A DNA stretch of 64,000 bases from Streptomyces sp. LUP47B (GTDB lineage Bacteria > Actinomycetota > Actinomycetes > Streptomycetales > Streptomycetaceae), in the NCBI RefSeq assembly GCF_001746295.1, contig NZ_MJAH01000002.1, positions 399,842 to 463,841 on the forward strand, given 5' to 3'. The notes under the pieces were generated by a model. It saw only the letters and a list, made by a program, of their open reading frames with translations. It was not told where the DNA came from and did not search any database. A program made the translations under genes and the position numbers. Positions 8,616-17,292 of this stretch are shown here, piece by piece (position 1 is the first letter of the stretch; each line of letters opens with the position of its first letter).

Positions 8616-10241
8616 TTGGCTGTGCGACACGACCCCGAACTGCTCGCCGCCGCCCGGTACTTCGGGCGGCGCCGCTTTCTCACGGTCACCGCGGCGGCCG
8701 CCGCTCTCGCGTTCGGCACCCAGCTGCCGGCCCGGGGCGCGGCGGGCTCCACCGAACTCGACGCGGCGAGGATCGCCGTCGATCCGTTCACCCTCGGCGT
8801 CGCCTCCGGGGACCCGTTGCCCGACTCCGTGCTGCTGTGGACCCGGCTCGCCCCCGCCCCGTTCGAGCCGGACGGCGGTCTTCCCCAGCAGTACGTCACC
8901 GTCCAGTGGGAGATGGCCCTCGACGAGCGCTTCGGCGCGCCTGTCCGCAGCGGCGTCGACATCGCCTACCCCGAGTACCACCACACCCTGCACGTCGACG
9001 TGACGGGCCTCGAACCCGACCGTGTCTACTACTACCGGTTCAAGACCGGAACCTGGATCAGCGAGACGGGCCGTACGCGCACGGCGCCGGCCACCACCGC
9101 CGCCGCCGCGTCGCTCTCCTACGCCGCTGTCTCCTGCCAGGCCTACCACGACGGGTACTACACGGCGCACCGCCATCTCTCCCAGGACGACGTCGACGTG
9201 GTCTTCCACCTCGGCGACTACCTGTACGAGTACGCCGTGAACGCCGCGGGCGGTCAGCGCGCCTACACCGACCGCAAGCTGCCCGCCCTCTTCAACCGCG
9301 AGACCATGACCCTGGAGGACTACCGTCTGCGCTACGCGCTCTACAAGAGCGACCCGGACCTGCGGGCGGCCCACGCGGCGCACCCCTTCGTCGTCACCTG
9401 GGACGACCACGAGACCGAGAACAACTACGCGGGCGCCATCAGCGAGAACGACGACCCGCCGGAGGTGTTCCTGCTGCGCCGCGCCGCCGCCTACCGGGCG
9501 TACTGGGAGAACCAGCCGCTGCGCGGCGCGCAGTTGCCGAACGGTCCCGACGCGCGGCTCTACCGCCGGCTCCAGTGGGGCACCCTCGCCCAGTTCGACA
9601 TCCTCGACACCCGGCAGTACCGCTCCGACCAGGTGTACGCGTCCACCAAGCACTCCGGCGGTCCCCTCCAGGACGACCCGTCGCGCACCATGACCGGGGC
9701 GGCGCAGGAGAGCTGGCTGATCGACGGCTGGCGGGCCTCGCAGGCCCTGTGGAACGTGATGCCGCAACAGGTCTGCTTCTCCCAGCGCAAACTCGACCTC
9801 ACGTCGGAACCCCTGATGTCCATGGACGCCTGGGACGGCTACCGGGCCTCCCGGCGCAGGATCCTCGACGGCGCGAAATCGGCCGGGGTCGAGAACCTGG
9901 TGGTGATGACCGGGGACGTGCACGCCGGCTACGCCTTCGACATCAAGGACGACTTCGACGACCCGGCCTCCAGGACGCTGGGCACGGAGTTCACGGCCAC
10001 GTCGGTCACGAGCGGACGGGACGGCGCCGAGCGGCCCCCCACCTGGGACACGTACCTCAAGGCCAACCCGCATCTCAGGTTCTACAACGGGCGCCGCGGC
10101 TATGTGCGGGTCACACTCGACCGGCAGCAGGCGCGGGCCGACTTCAGGACCGTGTCCGCCGTGACCACGAAGGGTGCGCCGATCACCACCGCCGCGTCCT
10201 TCGTGACGGAGGCGGGCAACCCGGGCCTCCAGCCCGCCTGA
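8616..10241 (+). CDS. phoD: Tat-secreted PhoD-type alkaline phosphatase
   Basis: About 541 residues with TTG 8616 (or GTG 8622) as start, 5-11 bases after GGGGGG. A twin-arginine signal, GRRRFLTVTAAAAALAFG, lies near residues 24-42. The PhoD N-terminal domain follows (FTLGVASGDPLPDSVLLWTRL), then the metallophosphatase core with VFHLGDYLYEYA, VTWDDHETENN and VVMTGDVHAGY supplying Ca2+/Fe3+ ligands. PhoD enzymes are exported folded and hydrolyse phosphomono- and diesters for phosphate scavenging. I see no GTTCACC-type PhoP box directly upstream. A leaderless homologue lies at 32.9-34.6 kb. Confidence 0.93.
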   Translation: MAVRHDPELLAAARYFGRRRFLTVTAAAAALAFGTQLPARGAAGSTELDAARIAVDPFTLGVASGDPLPDSVLLWTRLAPAPFEPDGGLPQQYVTVQWEMALDERFGAPVRSGVDIAYPEYHHTLHVDVTGLEPDRVYYYRFKTGTWISETGRTRTAPATTAAAASLSYAAVSCQAYHDGYYTAHRHLSQDDVDVVFHLGDYLYEYAVNAAGGQRAYTDRKLPALFNRETMTLEDYRLRYALYKSDPDLRAAHAAHPFVVTWDDHETENNYAGAISENDDPPEVFLLRRAAAYRAYWENQPLRGAQLPNGPDARLYRRLQWGTLAQFDILDTRQYRSDQVYASTKHSGGPLQDDPSRTMTGAAQESWLIDGWRASQALWNVMPQQVCFSQRKLDLTSEPLMSMDAWDGYRASRRRILDGAKSAGVENLVVMTGDVHAGYAFDIKDDFDDPASRTLGTEFTATSVTSGRDGAERPPTWDTYLKANPHLRFYNGRRGYVRVTLDRQQARADFRTVSAVTTKGAPITTAASFVTEAGNPGLQPA

Positions 10242-10333
10242 GGAACGCGTCGGTACCCGGTGTGACGGCCCGTCGGCATCCCGTGCTCCGCCGGGCGGCC
10301 CTCTCGTGTCGTCCGATGCGTGGAACGGTCAGG

Positions 10334-10352
10334 AAGCGGACATCGTCCGCTT
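10334..10352 (+). terminator. Hairpin after phoD, possible terminator
   Basis: A perfect 8-bp stem, AAGCGGAC with GTCCGCTT around an ATC loop, followed by GGTTCTC. It lies 93 bases after the phosphatase stop and 61 before the protease start, so it may terminate phoD transcription or shape the protease leader. The T-tract is weak. Confidence 0.4.
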
Positions 10353-10413
10353 GGTTCTCGGCAAAACCTAAGGATTCGAGGCCCTTTGTACTCACATCCG
10401 AGGAGATTGCCTG

Positions 10414-11778
10414 ATGGTCCACAGACACGCGTCGGCCGGCTGCGCCGCGTTGACGCTGCTCAGTGCGCTCGTGCTCACGGGGCTGCCCGCGGCCGCGGCC
10501 GTCGAGCCCCCCGCGCCGACGTCGGCGCCCTCCGCCGCCGAGACGCTCGGCGCGAACCGTCCCTCGCCCGCGGTCCTGCGGGCGCTGAAGCGTGATCTGC
10601 GCCTGACCGAGGGTCAGGCCAGGACGCGCCTGGTCAACGAGGCCGAGGCGGGCACGCGTGCGGGCCGCCTGCAGAACGCGCTGGGCAAGCGCTTCGCGGG
10701 AGCGTGGGTGAGCGGCGCCACCTCCGCGGACCTCACGGTCGCCACCACCGACGCCGCGGACAGCCCCGCCATCGAGGCCGGTGGAGCGCGGGCCGTCGTC
10801 GTCAGGACCCCGCTGCAGGACCTGCGGACCGCCAAGGCGAAGTTGGACGCTTCCGCGGCCGGCGAGGCGCTGGACACGCCGGTCCGGTACATCGACGTAC
10901 GGACCAACCGGGTGACGGTGCAGGCGAAGAGCCGTGCCGCCGCCGACAAGCTCATCGCGGCAGCCCGCGTCGACAGCGCGATCGTGGACGTCAAGGTGTC
11001 GGCCGACCAGCCGCGCGCCCTGTACGACATCCGGGGCGGCGACGCCTTCTACATCGACGGCTCGGCCCGCTGTTCCGTGGGGTTCGGGGTCACCAAGGGC
11101 ACCCAGCAGGGGTTCGCGACAGCCGGCCACTGCGGCAAGGCGGGGGCGAAGACCACTGGGTACAACCAGGTCGCCCAGGGCACCTTCCAGGCATCCGTCT
11201 TCCCCGGGAAGGACATGGCCTGGGTGGGCGTCAACAGTGACTGGACCGCCACGCCCGCCGTCAAGGGGGAGGGCGGCCAGGACGTTCAGACCGCCGGCTC
11301 GGTGCAGGCCCTGACGGGCGCCGCGGTGTGCCGGTCCGGTTCCACCACCGGCTGGCACTGCGGCACGATCGAGCAGCACGACACGAGCGTCACCTACGCC
11401 GAGGGCACCATCGACGGCGTGACCCGTACGACGGTGTGCGCGGAGCCGGGCGACTCCGGTGGCTCGTACATCTCGGGAACCCAGGCCCAGGGCGTCACGT
11501 CCGGGGGTTCCGGCGACTGCACGAGCGGCGGAACGACCTTCTACCAGCCGATCAACCCGCTGCTCAGCACCTACGGCCTCACTCTCAGCACCAGCACGAG
11601 CGGGAGCGGCACCACCGCCCCCGAGGACGGTCAGACGGGTGGTTGGACCCCGGGTCGGGTGTACGAGGTGGGCGCGCGGGTGACCCTCGACGGCGTCTCG
11701 TACGAGTGCCTGCAGTCCCATCAGGCGCAGTCCGCTTGGCAGCCCGCCCTCGCTCCGGCCCTGTGGCAGCGCGTCTGA
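10414..11778 (+). CDS. Secreted streptogrisin-like S1 protease with CBM5/12-type tail
   Basis: A 454-residue preproenzyme. ATG 10414 follows AGGAGA. A Sec signal ends near residue 29 (LPAAAAV). An alpha-lytic-protease-type propeptide spans roughly 45-190 (SPAVLRALKRDLRLTEGQA). The chymotrypsin-fold domain has all three catalytic elements: TAGHCG, the Asp in GKDMAWV and GDSGGS. After a Ser/Thr/Gly linker, a ~45-residue C-terminal module (WTPGRVYEVGARVTLDG...YECLQSHQAQSAW) is typical of CBM5/12 chitin-binding domains, as in streptogrisin C. Likely an extracellular protease tethered to chitin or cell walls. It is convergent with the serine hydrolase, 39 bp apart. Confidence 0.94.
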   Translation: MVHRHASAGCAALTLLSALVLTGLPAAAAVEPPAPTSAPSAAETLGANRPSPAVLRALKRDLRLTEGQARTRLVNEAEAGTRAGRLQNALGKRFAGAWVSGATSADLTVATTDAADSPAIEAGGARAVVVRTPLQDLRTAKAKLDASAAGEALDTPVRYIDVRTNRVTVQAKSRAAADKLIAAARVDSAIVDVKVSADQPRALYDIRGGDAFYIDGSARCSVGFGVTKGTQQGFATAGHCGKAGAKTTGYNQVAQGTFQASVFPGKDMAWVGVNSDWTATPAVKGEGGQDVQTAGSVQALTGAAVCRSGSTTGWHCGTIEQHDTSVTYAEGTIDGVTRTTVCAEPGDSGGSYISGTQAQGVTSGGSGDCTSGGTTFYQPINPLLSTYGLTLSTSTSGSGTTAPEDGQTGGWTPGRVYEVGARVTLDGVSYECLQSHQAQSAWQPALAPALWQRV

Positions 11779-11817
11779 GGACGCGGTGACGCCGGCGATG
11801 CCCGAGCTCGTCGGTCG

Positions 11818-12912
11818 CTACATCTCTGCCAGCAGGGTGTACGCGGTCGGCACGAAGGCGTCGCCGGCGCGGAAGCGGCGGGTGCACATGGCGGCCAACG
11901 CCGTTCCGATGTCGGGTCTGAAGCCCAGGAAGGCCTGCTGACCGAGTGTCGCCCCGCCGTGGAAGTACATCGGACCGCACTGCGTGGGGTGCTGGAACCA
12001 GGCCACCGTGTGCACATGCCGGTGCCCGAGACCGCGCCGGAGCACGGGGCGGCGTACCGCGCGCAACGCACCGGTCAGCGGGCTGCCCGCCGGATCCAGA
12101 TGTGCTTCCAGGAAGGTGAGCAGGTCGTGCGGGGTGCCCCGGACGGCGCCGGCCGCCTGGAAGCCGCCGACGGTCAGCGGCGGAACGGGCGTGGTGCCGT
12201 CTTTGCGGTGTCCGGTGGCGTCGGTGTCCGGGCCGCCGGGGGCGAGGGTGGCGCCGCTCAGCCGGAGCGGACCCAGCACCTGACCGGTGAGCAGCTCGTC
12301 CCACGGGGTGGCGGTCGCCGCCGCCAGGGCGTGACCGAGGACGGAGACACCGAAGTTGGAGTAGTGCCAGCGGGTGCCGGGCCGGTGGCGTTGCCGGTGG
12401 CGCAGAAAGGCGTCGACCACGCGCTCGGCCGGATAGCGGGCGTAGGGGTTGGTGCGCCAGGCCGGCAGCGCCCGGACGAAGAAGTCGGCGGGCAGGGCGG
12501 GCAGTCCGGAGGTGTGGGTGATCAGATGGGCGAGGGTCACGGGATCCTCGCCGGGCCGCCTGGCCGGATCCAGCAGGGCGGCGGCCGGCTCGCCCGCGGA
12601 CAGCAGGCCGGTCTGCGTCAGATGGGCGAGCAGCAGTCCGGTGAACGTCTTGGAGGCCGAGCCCATTTCGTAGCGCAGCTGATCGCGGGGGACGGACGGG
12701 GGCGGCGCGGTGCCCCCGGTGCGCACGGTCCGGCGGCCGTACCGGGAGAGGGCGAAGACGACGTCGGGCGCGTCCACGGCGTCGATGGCCTCGTCGAGCC
12801 GCCGCCACACCGCCTCCTCGTCGCCGGATATCTCTGTCCGCGTCACGCCGGTGACGTCGGGCAGGACGCCCGGCCAGGGGGCGGGACGCGTGGGGCGTGC
12901 GCCGACTGTCAT
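11818..12912 (-). CDS. Serine hydrolase, class C beta-lactamase fold
   Basis: A 364-residue protein without a signal peptide, so cytosolic. Catalytic motifs of the beta-lactamase/DD-peptidase family are present: SxxK as SASK (in GSASKTFTG), YxN as YSN (in HYSNFG), and HGG near the C-terminus (FHGGATLGQ). Family members hydrolyse amides or esters of peptides and small molecules. The start codon overlaps the upstream stop (ATGA), and it is the last gene of a five-gene coupled operon beginning with a 62-residue peptide. In that context a peptidase or transacylase acting on the operon's product is possible (inference). Confidence 0.88.
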   Translation of the reverse strand: MTVGARPTRPAPWPGVLPDVTGVTRTEISGDEEAVWRRLDEAIDAVDAPDVVFALSRYGRRTVRTGGTAPPPSVPRDQLRYEMGSASKTFTGLLLAHLTQTGLLSAGEPAAALLDPARRPGEDPVTLAHLITHTSGLPALPADFFVRALPAWRTNPYARYPAERVVDAFLRHRQRHRPGTRWHYSNFGVSVLGHALAAATATPWDELLTGQVLGPLRLSGATLAPGGPDTDATGHRKDGTTPVPPLTVGGFQAAGAVRGTPHDLLTFLEAHLDPAGSPLTGALRAVRRPVLRRGLGHRHVHTVAWFQHPTQCGPMYFHGGATLGQQAFLGFRPDIGTALAAMCTRRFRAGDAFVPTAYTLLAEM

Positions 12913-13829
12913 GACGGGCTGTGCGCCAGTTGCGTCAGGGCGCGGGACGTGGCCAGGACGGAGGCGAAGGCGGCGACCAGCGTCGGGTGGTAGACGACGT
13001 CGAAGACCTCGTCGGGTGCGCCCTGCGGCATCGTGCGTACGGCGGGCATAGCGCCGTCGGGCTGTTGGGCGGCGGCGAAGCCTTCCCACGCCCGCTCGTC
13101 GAACGTGGGGCGGGGCAGACAGGCGTCGACGACGAGCAGTTCACCGAGCAGGTCCCAGCGTTGCAGGTCGAGCCAGTCGTCCAGCCAGGCCGGCAGCCAG
13201 TCAGCGAGGTAGCAGGCGATCTCGGCCGGCAGCCCGTCGGGGTTCTCTCCCCAGTCGGTGAGGTGGAAGACGGTGTGGGTGATGTCGTAGGCGATGTGCC
13301 CTTCCACGGTCCAGGGTTCGGGCGAACGTCCCAGCCAGGTCGCGCCGGCGATGTCGGCCTCCGGCACCCGGGGCGGCAGGCCGTAGCGGCGCTGGAAGGC
13401 GGACAGGCCCAGGCGCCGGACCGGCGACATCTCCAGGGCGGCGTAGCTGTCCAGCCGCTGGTTGAGCCGGAAGGCCCGCTCGGCCTCGGGGCTGCTGTAG
13501 CCCAGCTCCCTGAAGGGCAGGTACACCTCGAAGGGGATGGGCGAGATGGGCTCGGTGCGCTGGCCGCGCACCAGCATCCGGCCGCCGTCCAGCGTGTGGC
13601 ACCAGGCGTGGTCGATCAACTGCCGTGCCAGTGTGGCCTGTCGGGAGCCGGCCACGCCCTCGCGGAACAACACCTTGCAGATGAGCGCCAGTTCGCCGAC
13701 CGGTTTGAAGCGCTCCAGGAAGCCGACCTCCGGGTCGACGTCCACCTCCAGCCGGAATCCGTCGCGGTGGGCGTGCAGCCACTCAAGGGCGCCGACGCCG
13801 ACGTTGTGGATGAGACGCGTGTTGTTCAT
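12909..13829 (-). CDS. Unknown protein, paralogue of the upstream gene (DUF6895-like?)
   Basis: A 306-residue soluble protein I cannot assign with certainty; it resembles the actinobacterial DUF6895 family from memory. It is Leu/Trp-rich and helical, suggesting an alpha/alpha repeat fold. The clearest conserved block is DITHTVFHLTDWG (near 200), shared as LTHVIFHLTDWG with the adjacent paralogue. Both also share the layout KPVGELA near residue 42, EPW(T)xE before the His block, and a YHPTL/YHSTL element near the C-terminus. Start and stop overlap both neighbours by 4 bp (ATGA), so all are translated in a coupled set. The paired His in HxxFHLTDW could be catalytic or metal-binding (inference). 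Confidence 0.82.
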   Translation of the reverse strand: MNNTRLIHNVGVGALEWLHAHRDGFRLEVDVDPEVGFLERFKPVGELALICKVLFREGVAGSRQATLARQLIDHAWCHTLDGGRMLVRGQRTEPISPIPFEVYLPFRELGYSSPEAERAFRLNQRLDSYAALEMSPVRRLGLSAFQRRYGLPPRVPEADIAGATWLGRSPEPWTVEGHIAYDITHTVFHLTDWGENPDGLPAEIACYLADWLPAWLDDWLDLQRWDLLGELLVVDACLPRPTFDERAWEGFAAAQQPDGAMPAVRTMPQGAPDEVFDVVYHPTLVAAFASVLATSRALTQLAHSPS

Positions 13830-14785
13830 CCCGGCACTCCCTGTCCGCCGTACGCCGCGGCCGTCTCCGCGTCCCCGGCCGTCTCGCGCAGCCGGTTGAC
13901 GGTCAGCACGGCGGCGAAGACCGTCATCAGTGTCGAGTGGTAACAGTCGATGAAGTCGGGTGCGGTCGTACGGCTGCCCCGGCCGCCCACCTCCGGGACG
14001 GCGCCCGAGTCGTTCTGCGCCACCGAGAGTCTCGCCCAGGCGTCCTGGAGCAGGGCGCGGTCCGGTGTGCCGGGCAGACTGCTCGCCACGGCCAGCAGTT
14101 CACAGCTCAGGTCCCACTGCTCGTCCTCCAGACAGGTGTCGAGCCAGGGCGCGAGCCAGTTCCGGAGATAGGCCGCGACCGGCGGGGGCACGGCCTGCGG
14201 GGTCAGACCCCAGTCGGTGAGATGGAAGATCACATGGGTGAGCGTGTAGCCGGCGGCCAGCTCGAACGTCCACGGCTCCGGCAGACCGGCGAGCCAGGTG
14301 CGGTGCAGCGCCCGCGGCATGTCCTCGTGTTCCGGGAGGCCGCTGCGGCGCTCGGAGTTGAGCACGCTCAGGCGTCGGTTCGGTTCCTGCTCCGTCAGGT
14401 GCCAGCCGCGGGTGCGGGCCACCGTCGCGGTGGCGCTCTCGTAGCCGGCGTGGCGCAGGCCCGCCGACGCGAACGCCGCGTAGATCTCCAGCGGATAGGT
14501 CGCGAAGGGTTCGAGGCGCTGCAACTCCACGAAGAGGGCGCCCCGTTCGGTCTGCTGCCACGCGAACGACAGCAGGTCGGACGCCAGCACGTGGAGCGGG
14601 TCGGTCGGATCGGTGTGCCGGCGTACACAGACGCACACCTGGGCCAGCTCGCCGAGGGGCTTCCAGGTGGTGTTCACGTTGCCGTGCTCGGCGAGCGCGT
14701 CGTCGCCGAGCGCGAATCCCTCGCGGTGGGCGGACACCCAGGCCAAGGCGGCCGCGCCCAGAGCCCGGACCTCGTGCGCCGTCAC
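13826..14785 (-). CDS. Unknown protein, first of two tandem paralogues (DUF6895-like?)
   Basis: A 319-residue protein beginning at GTG 14785, whose start overlaps the previous stop (GTGA). It is homologous to the next gene over its whole length: N-terminal ALAWVSAHREGF against ALEWLHAHRDGF, WKPLGELAQVC against FKPVGELALIC, and the LTHVIFHLTDWG block. Divergence is substantial, suggesting different partners or substrates. No signal peptide or membrane segment. Function unknown; the tandem pair is flanked by an orphan gene and a serine hydrolase in one coupled operon. Confidence 0.82.
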   Translation of the reverse strand: MTAHEVRALGAAALAWVSAHREGFALGDDALAEHGNVNTTWKPLGELAQVCVCVRRHTDPTDPLHVLASDLLSFAWQQTERGALFVELQRLEPFATYPLEIYAAFASAGLRHAGYESATATVARTRGWHLTEQEPNRRLSVLNSERRSGLPEHEDMPRALHRTWLAGLPEPWTFELAAGYTLTHVIFHLTDWGLTPQAVPPPVAAYLRNWLAPWLDTCLEDEQWDLSCELLAVASSLPGTPDRALLQDAWARLSVAQNDSGAVPEVGGRGSRTTAPDFIDCYHSTLMTVFAAVLTVNRLRETAGDAETAAAYGGQGVPG

Positions 14786-15495
14786 ACCGGCACCCCGGCG
14801 CGCATCAGTTGAGCGGCCTCGACCTGGAACGCCACGCGGGCGTCCTCGCCGCCCATCTGGGCCACGAACTCCAGCCCGGTGTCCAGGCCGAGCGTCTGCG
14901 GCACCTCGTCGAGGAGGACCAGCCAGCGTCCCGCTCCGGCTGCCTGGAGCCAGTCGCGGCGGCGGACCGCGCGGACGAATCCCCGGGCGACGTCGACCGG
15001 GCGGCGGCGCGCCACACGGGCCACCGCGCAGTCCTCGCCGGGGAGCGCGAGCGGCGCGAGCACCGCGAGTTGGTGGGTGAGGAACTGCCACGGCGCGTCC
15101 TCGAGCCAGGCCGCGTCGGGCTCGGTGTCGTCGTCCCACGCGCCGTCGAGGGACGCGTCCAGCCGCAGGAGCGCCCGCCGCATGGCCCAATGGCTCCACA
15201 CCGAGGTGGGAGGGGCTCCGGCGGGTGGTGGGTAGGCGTGTGCGGCCCTGCTGAACACGGTGAGATCGTCCGGTGCGGGAAGCGCGCAGCGCAGCAGGAC
15301 GCTCGGCAGGACGACATCGGCTCCGACCACCCGTACGGCGGCGAGAGCCGGGTCGGCGGTCGCCTCGGGGCCGTTCCCCCGCGCGACCGTGCCTGCCAGC
15401 CGGAACTGGTCTCCGCTCCGAAGAGCGGAGACCAGTTCCGACATGAGGCCCTGCACCGCGCCCGCGAGGCGGGTCGAAGTGCCTGACTGCTCCAT
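14782..15495 (-). CDS. Unknown 237-aa protein of the small-peptide operon
   Basis: No family recognised. The protein is soluble, rich in Ala, Leu, Arg and Asp, with several Trp residues (SVWSHWAMRR, APWQFLTHQL) and predominantly helical composition. ATG 15495 follows the stop of the 62-residue peptide by 13 bp, and its own stop overlaps the next start (GTGA). Gene order peptide, this protein, two paralogues, serine hydrolase makes it a candidate peptide-recognition or maturation factor, but nothing in the sequence proves that. Confidence 0.78.
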   Translation of the reverse strand: MEQSGTSTRLAGAVQGLMSELVSALRSGDQFRLAGTVARGNGPEATADPALAAVRVVGADVVLPSVLLRCALPAPDDLTVFSRAAHAYPPPAGAPPTSVWSHWAMRRALLRLDASLDGAWDDDTEPDAAWLEDAPWQFLTHQLAVLAPLALPGEDCAVARVARRRPVDVARGFVRAVRRRDWLQAAGAGRWLVLLDEVPQTLGLDTGLEFVAQMGGEDARVAFQVEAAQLMRAGVPV

Positions 15496-15508
15496 TCGGG
15501 TTCTCCCG

Positions 15509-15697
15509 TCAGCCCTTCTTCGGCCGTGGCGTCGGAGGCGAGAGCAGGAGTTGGCTCGACGCCGACACCAGAGCGAGCGCCGCGCACTGGCGGCTGTCGC
15601 GGTAGTAGCCGTCGGCCTCGACGGGGTCGAGAGCCGCTTCTACGTCGATGCCGGGGGCATCGGTGAGGTCGTCGAGCAGGAACTCGGTGGAAGACAT
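15509..15697 (-). CDS. 62-aa peptide leading the operon (candidate precursor peptide)
   Basis: Short ORF with one of the strongest ribosome sites in the window (AAAGGAG ending 8 bases before ATG 15697), in a distinctly AT-richer leader. The N-terminal half is acidic and leader-like (FLLDDLTDAPGIDVEAALD). The C-terminal half has one Cys, a Ser-rich hydrophobic stretch (ALVSASSQLLLS) and a PPTPRPKKG tail. Layout and position resemble RiPP precursors, but no known class signature (GG cleavage site, FxLD motif, multiple Cys/Thr core) is present. It could instead be a small structural or regulatory protein. Confidence 0.65.
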   Translation of the reverse strand: MSSTEFLLDDLTDAPGIDVEAALDPVEADGYYRDSRQCAALALVSASSQLLLSPPTPRPKKG

Positions 15698-15835
15698 ACC
15701 ACCATCTCCTTTATGAGAGATATGCGGGTCTTATTACATGTCACCCCATCGGAGCGATCTATGCAAAAAGAGGTGATTTGTCTAGTTCGTGCGAGATTCA
15801 ATCGCCCGCTCGCGAGTAGTTGACGAGCGACGCAG
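15698..15835 (-). promoter_or_regulatory. AT-rich promoter/leader of the small-peptide operon
   Basis: This 138-base segment is about half A+T, well above the surrounding sequence. On the minus strand, TTGCAT followed 17 bases later by TGACAT is a possible -35/-10 pair, and AAAGGAG precedes the peptide start. No clear operator palindrome was found. The base composition suggests regulated initiation or foreign ancestry. Confidence 0.4.
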
Positions 15836-17212
15836 TCAGTGCGAGCCCCCGCGCTCCTCGCGGATCTGGGACACGACCCGTGCCACGGTCTGCCGCACCG
15901 CTTCCGTCTCGGTGAGGAAGTGCCAGTAGTCGGGGTGGCGGCCCTCCAGGGTGGCGATCGCCCGGTCCAGGCGGGCCACGGAGTCGTCCAACGGGCGTGC
16001 GTGCCTGGGGTCGGGGGTGTTGCGGCCGCTCATGGCGAGGCGCTGGGCGTCGCGGATGGCGAAGCGCGTGCGGTCGATCTCCTGCTGGGGGTCCTTCTGC
16101 ACGGCGTTCAGCCGGTGCAGCCGGTCGCCGGCGGCGGAGACGGACTCGTCGGTGGTGTTGAGCAGGGCGCGGACCGTGGAGAGCAGGGACGTCGCGTCCG
16201 GCCAGCGCTGTTCGTCCCGCGCGGCGCGGGCCTCGCGGAGTTTCTGCTCGGCCTGCCGTACGTTCTCCGTGGCCTGGTCCGGGACGTGCTGGAGGTCCTG
16301 CCAGCAGGCGGCCGTGAACCGGCGGCGCAGTTCGCTGAGCACCGGGTCGACCTGGCCCGCGCGGGTGGTGAGGGCCTCGGCGCGGGTGCGCAGGGAGACG
16401 AGCCGGTGGTCGATCTCCGCGGCCCGCTCCGGCAGCCGCTCGGCCTCCACCCGGATCGACTCGGCCTCCCGCGCGACCCGTTCGGCCCGCTCCAGGGTCT
16501 GCGGCACGCCGTGCTGTCCCGCGCCCTGGTTGAGCTTGGTCAGTTCCGTTCCCAGAGCGGCGAGCCGGGCGGCGAGGTCGTCCGCCTTCAGCCCCGATTC
16601 CCGTACGGCGTCCAGGGCGTTGGAGGCGGCCAGCAGCCCCTGCCGGGCCCGCTCGACGGCCGGGGCGAGGCGGGCGAGCTGGGTCTCGGCCTTGCCGAGC
16701 AGCGGTCCGAGACTGTCGCCGAAACGGTCCAGCTCCCGCTTGACGTTGCCGAGGTCGTCCTTGGCCCGGGTGAGCTCGGTACGCGCGTGTGCGGCGACCG
16801 AGGCCTCCAGGTCGTCCCGGTCGAGGTCATGGGCGTCGACGGCCTCGATGTAGCGCTGACTGGCCTCGTCGATCCGTCCGCTGATCGCCTGGAAGTCGGC
16901 GACCGCCCGCCGGGCAGCGGGTGAGTCGTCGACGGCCGTGATGGTCTCGATCGAGATCCGCAGATCCCGCTGGGCGGTGTCCAGTTCGTAGAACGCGGCC
17001 GCGGCGGCGTCCTTCGCGGCCTGCGCCTCGGCCCGCTGGCTCTCCGCCCGTCCGCCGAACCAGCGCCGGGTGCCGCCGCCGGCGAACGAGGCCGGCAGCG
17101 CGAGGGCGGCGAGCAGGGGCAGACCGATGAGGGTGAGGGTGTCCCTGAGCGCCTGGCGGTGTGCGCGCGGCACCGACGACGACGAGTACGGCTGCGATGG
17201 TGTCGCCGTCAC
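15836..17212 (-). CDS. Membrane-anchored long coiled-coil protein
   Basis: A 458-residue protein from GTG 17212. One hydrophobic segment near residues 25-46 (TLTLIGLPLLAALALPASFAGG) is followed by about 400 residues of heptad-rich, Ala/Arg/Glu/Leu-rich helix (for example VAREAESIRVEAERLPERAAEIDHR region), predicted coiled coil. No enzymatic motif. The topology suggests a membrane-tethered rod, possibly a scaffold in the envelope or cytoplasm. It lies 80 bp downstream of the DUF4097 lipoprotein gene on the same strand and may be co-transcribed. Family unnamed to me. Confidence 0.8.
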   Translation of the reverse strand: MTATPSQPYSSSSVPRAHRQALRDTLTLIGLPLLAALALPASFAGGGTRRWFGGRAESQRAEAQAAKDAAAAAFYELDTAQRDLRISIETITAVDDSPAARRAVADFQAISGRIDEASQRYIEAVDAHDLDRDDLEASVAAHARTELTRAKDDLGNVKRELDRFGDSLGPLLGKAETQLARLAPAVERARQGLLAASNALDAVRESGLKADDLAARLAALGTELTKLNQGAGQHGVPQTLERAERVAREAESIRVEAERLPERAAEIDHRLVSLRTRAEALTTRAGQVDPVLSELRRRFTAACWQDLQHVPDQATENVRQAEQKLREARAARDEQRWPDATSLLSTVRALLNTTDESVSAAGDRLHRLNAVQKDPQQEIDRTRFAIRDAQRLAMSGRNTPDPRHARPLDDSVARLDRAIATLEGRHPDYWHFLTETEAVRQTVARVVSQIREERGGSH

Positions 17213-17292
17213 ATCCCTCTCCCGTGCTGTGTTCCGTCCTGGCGGTGCCCGGTGTCATTCTCCCACCGGTAAGGGACGAACACACGGGCCGG

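Noticed and set aside
8523..10073. Long minus-strand open frame opposite phoD
   Set aside because: Shadow of the PhoD gene; composition and absence of motifs argue against coding.
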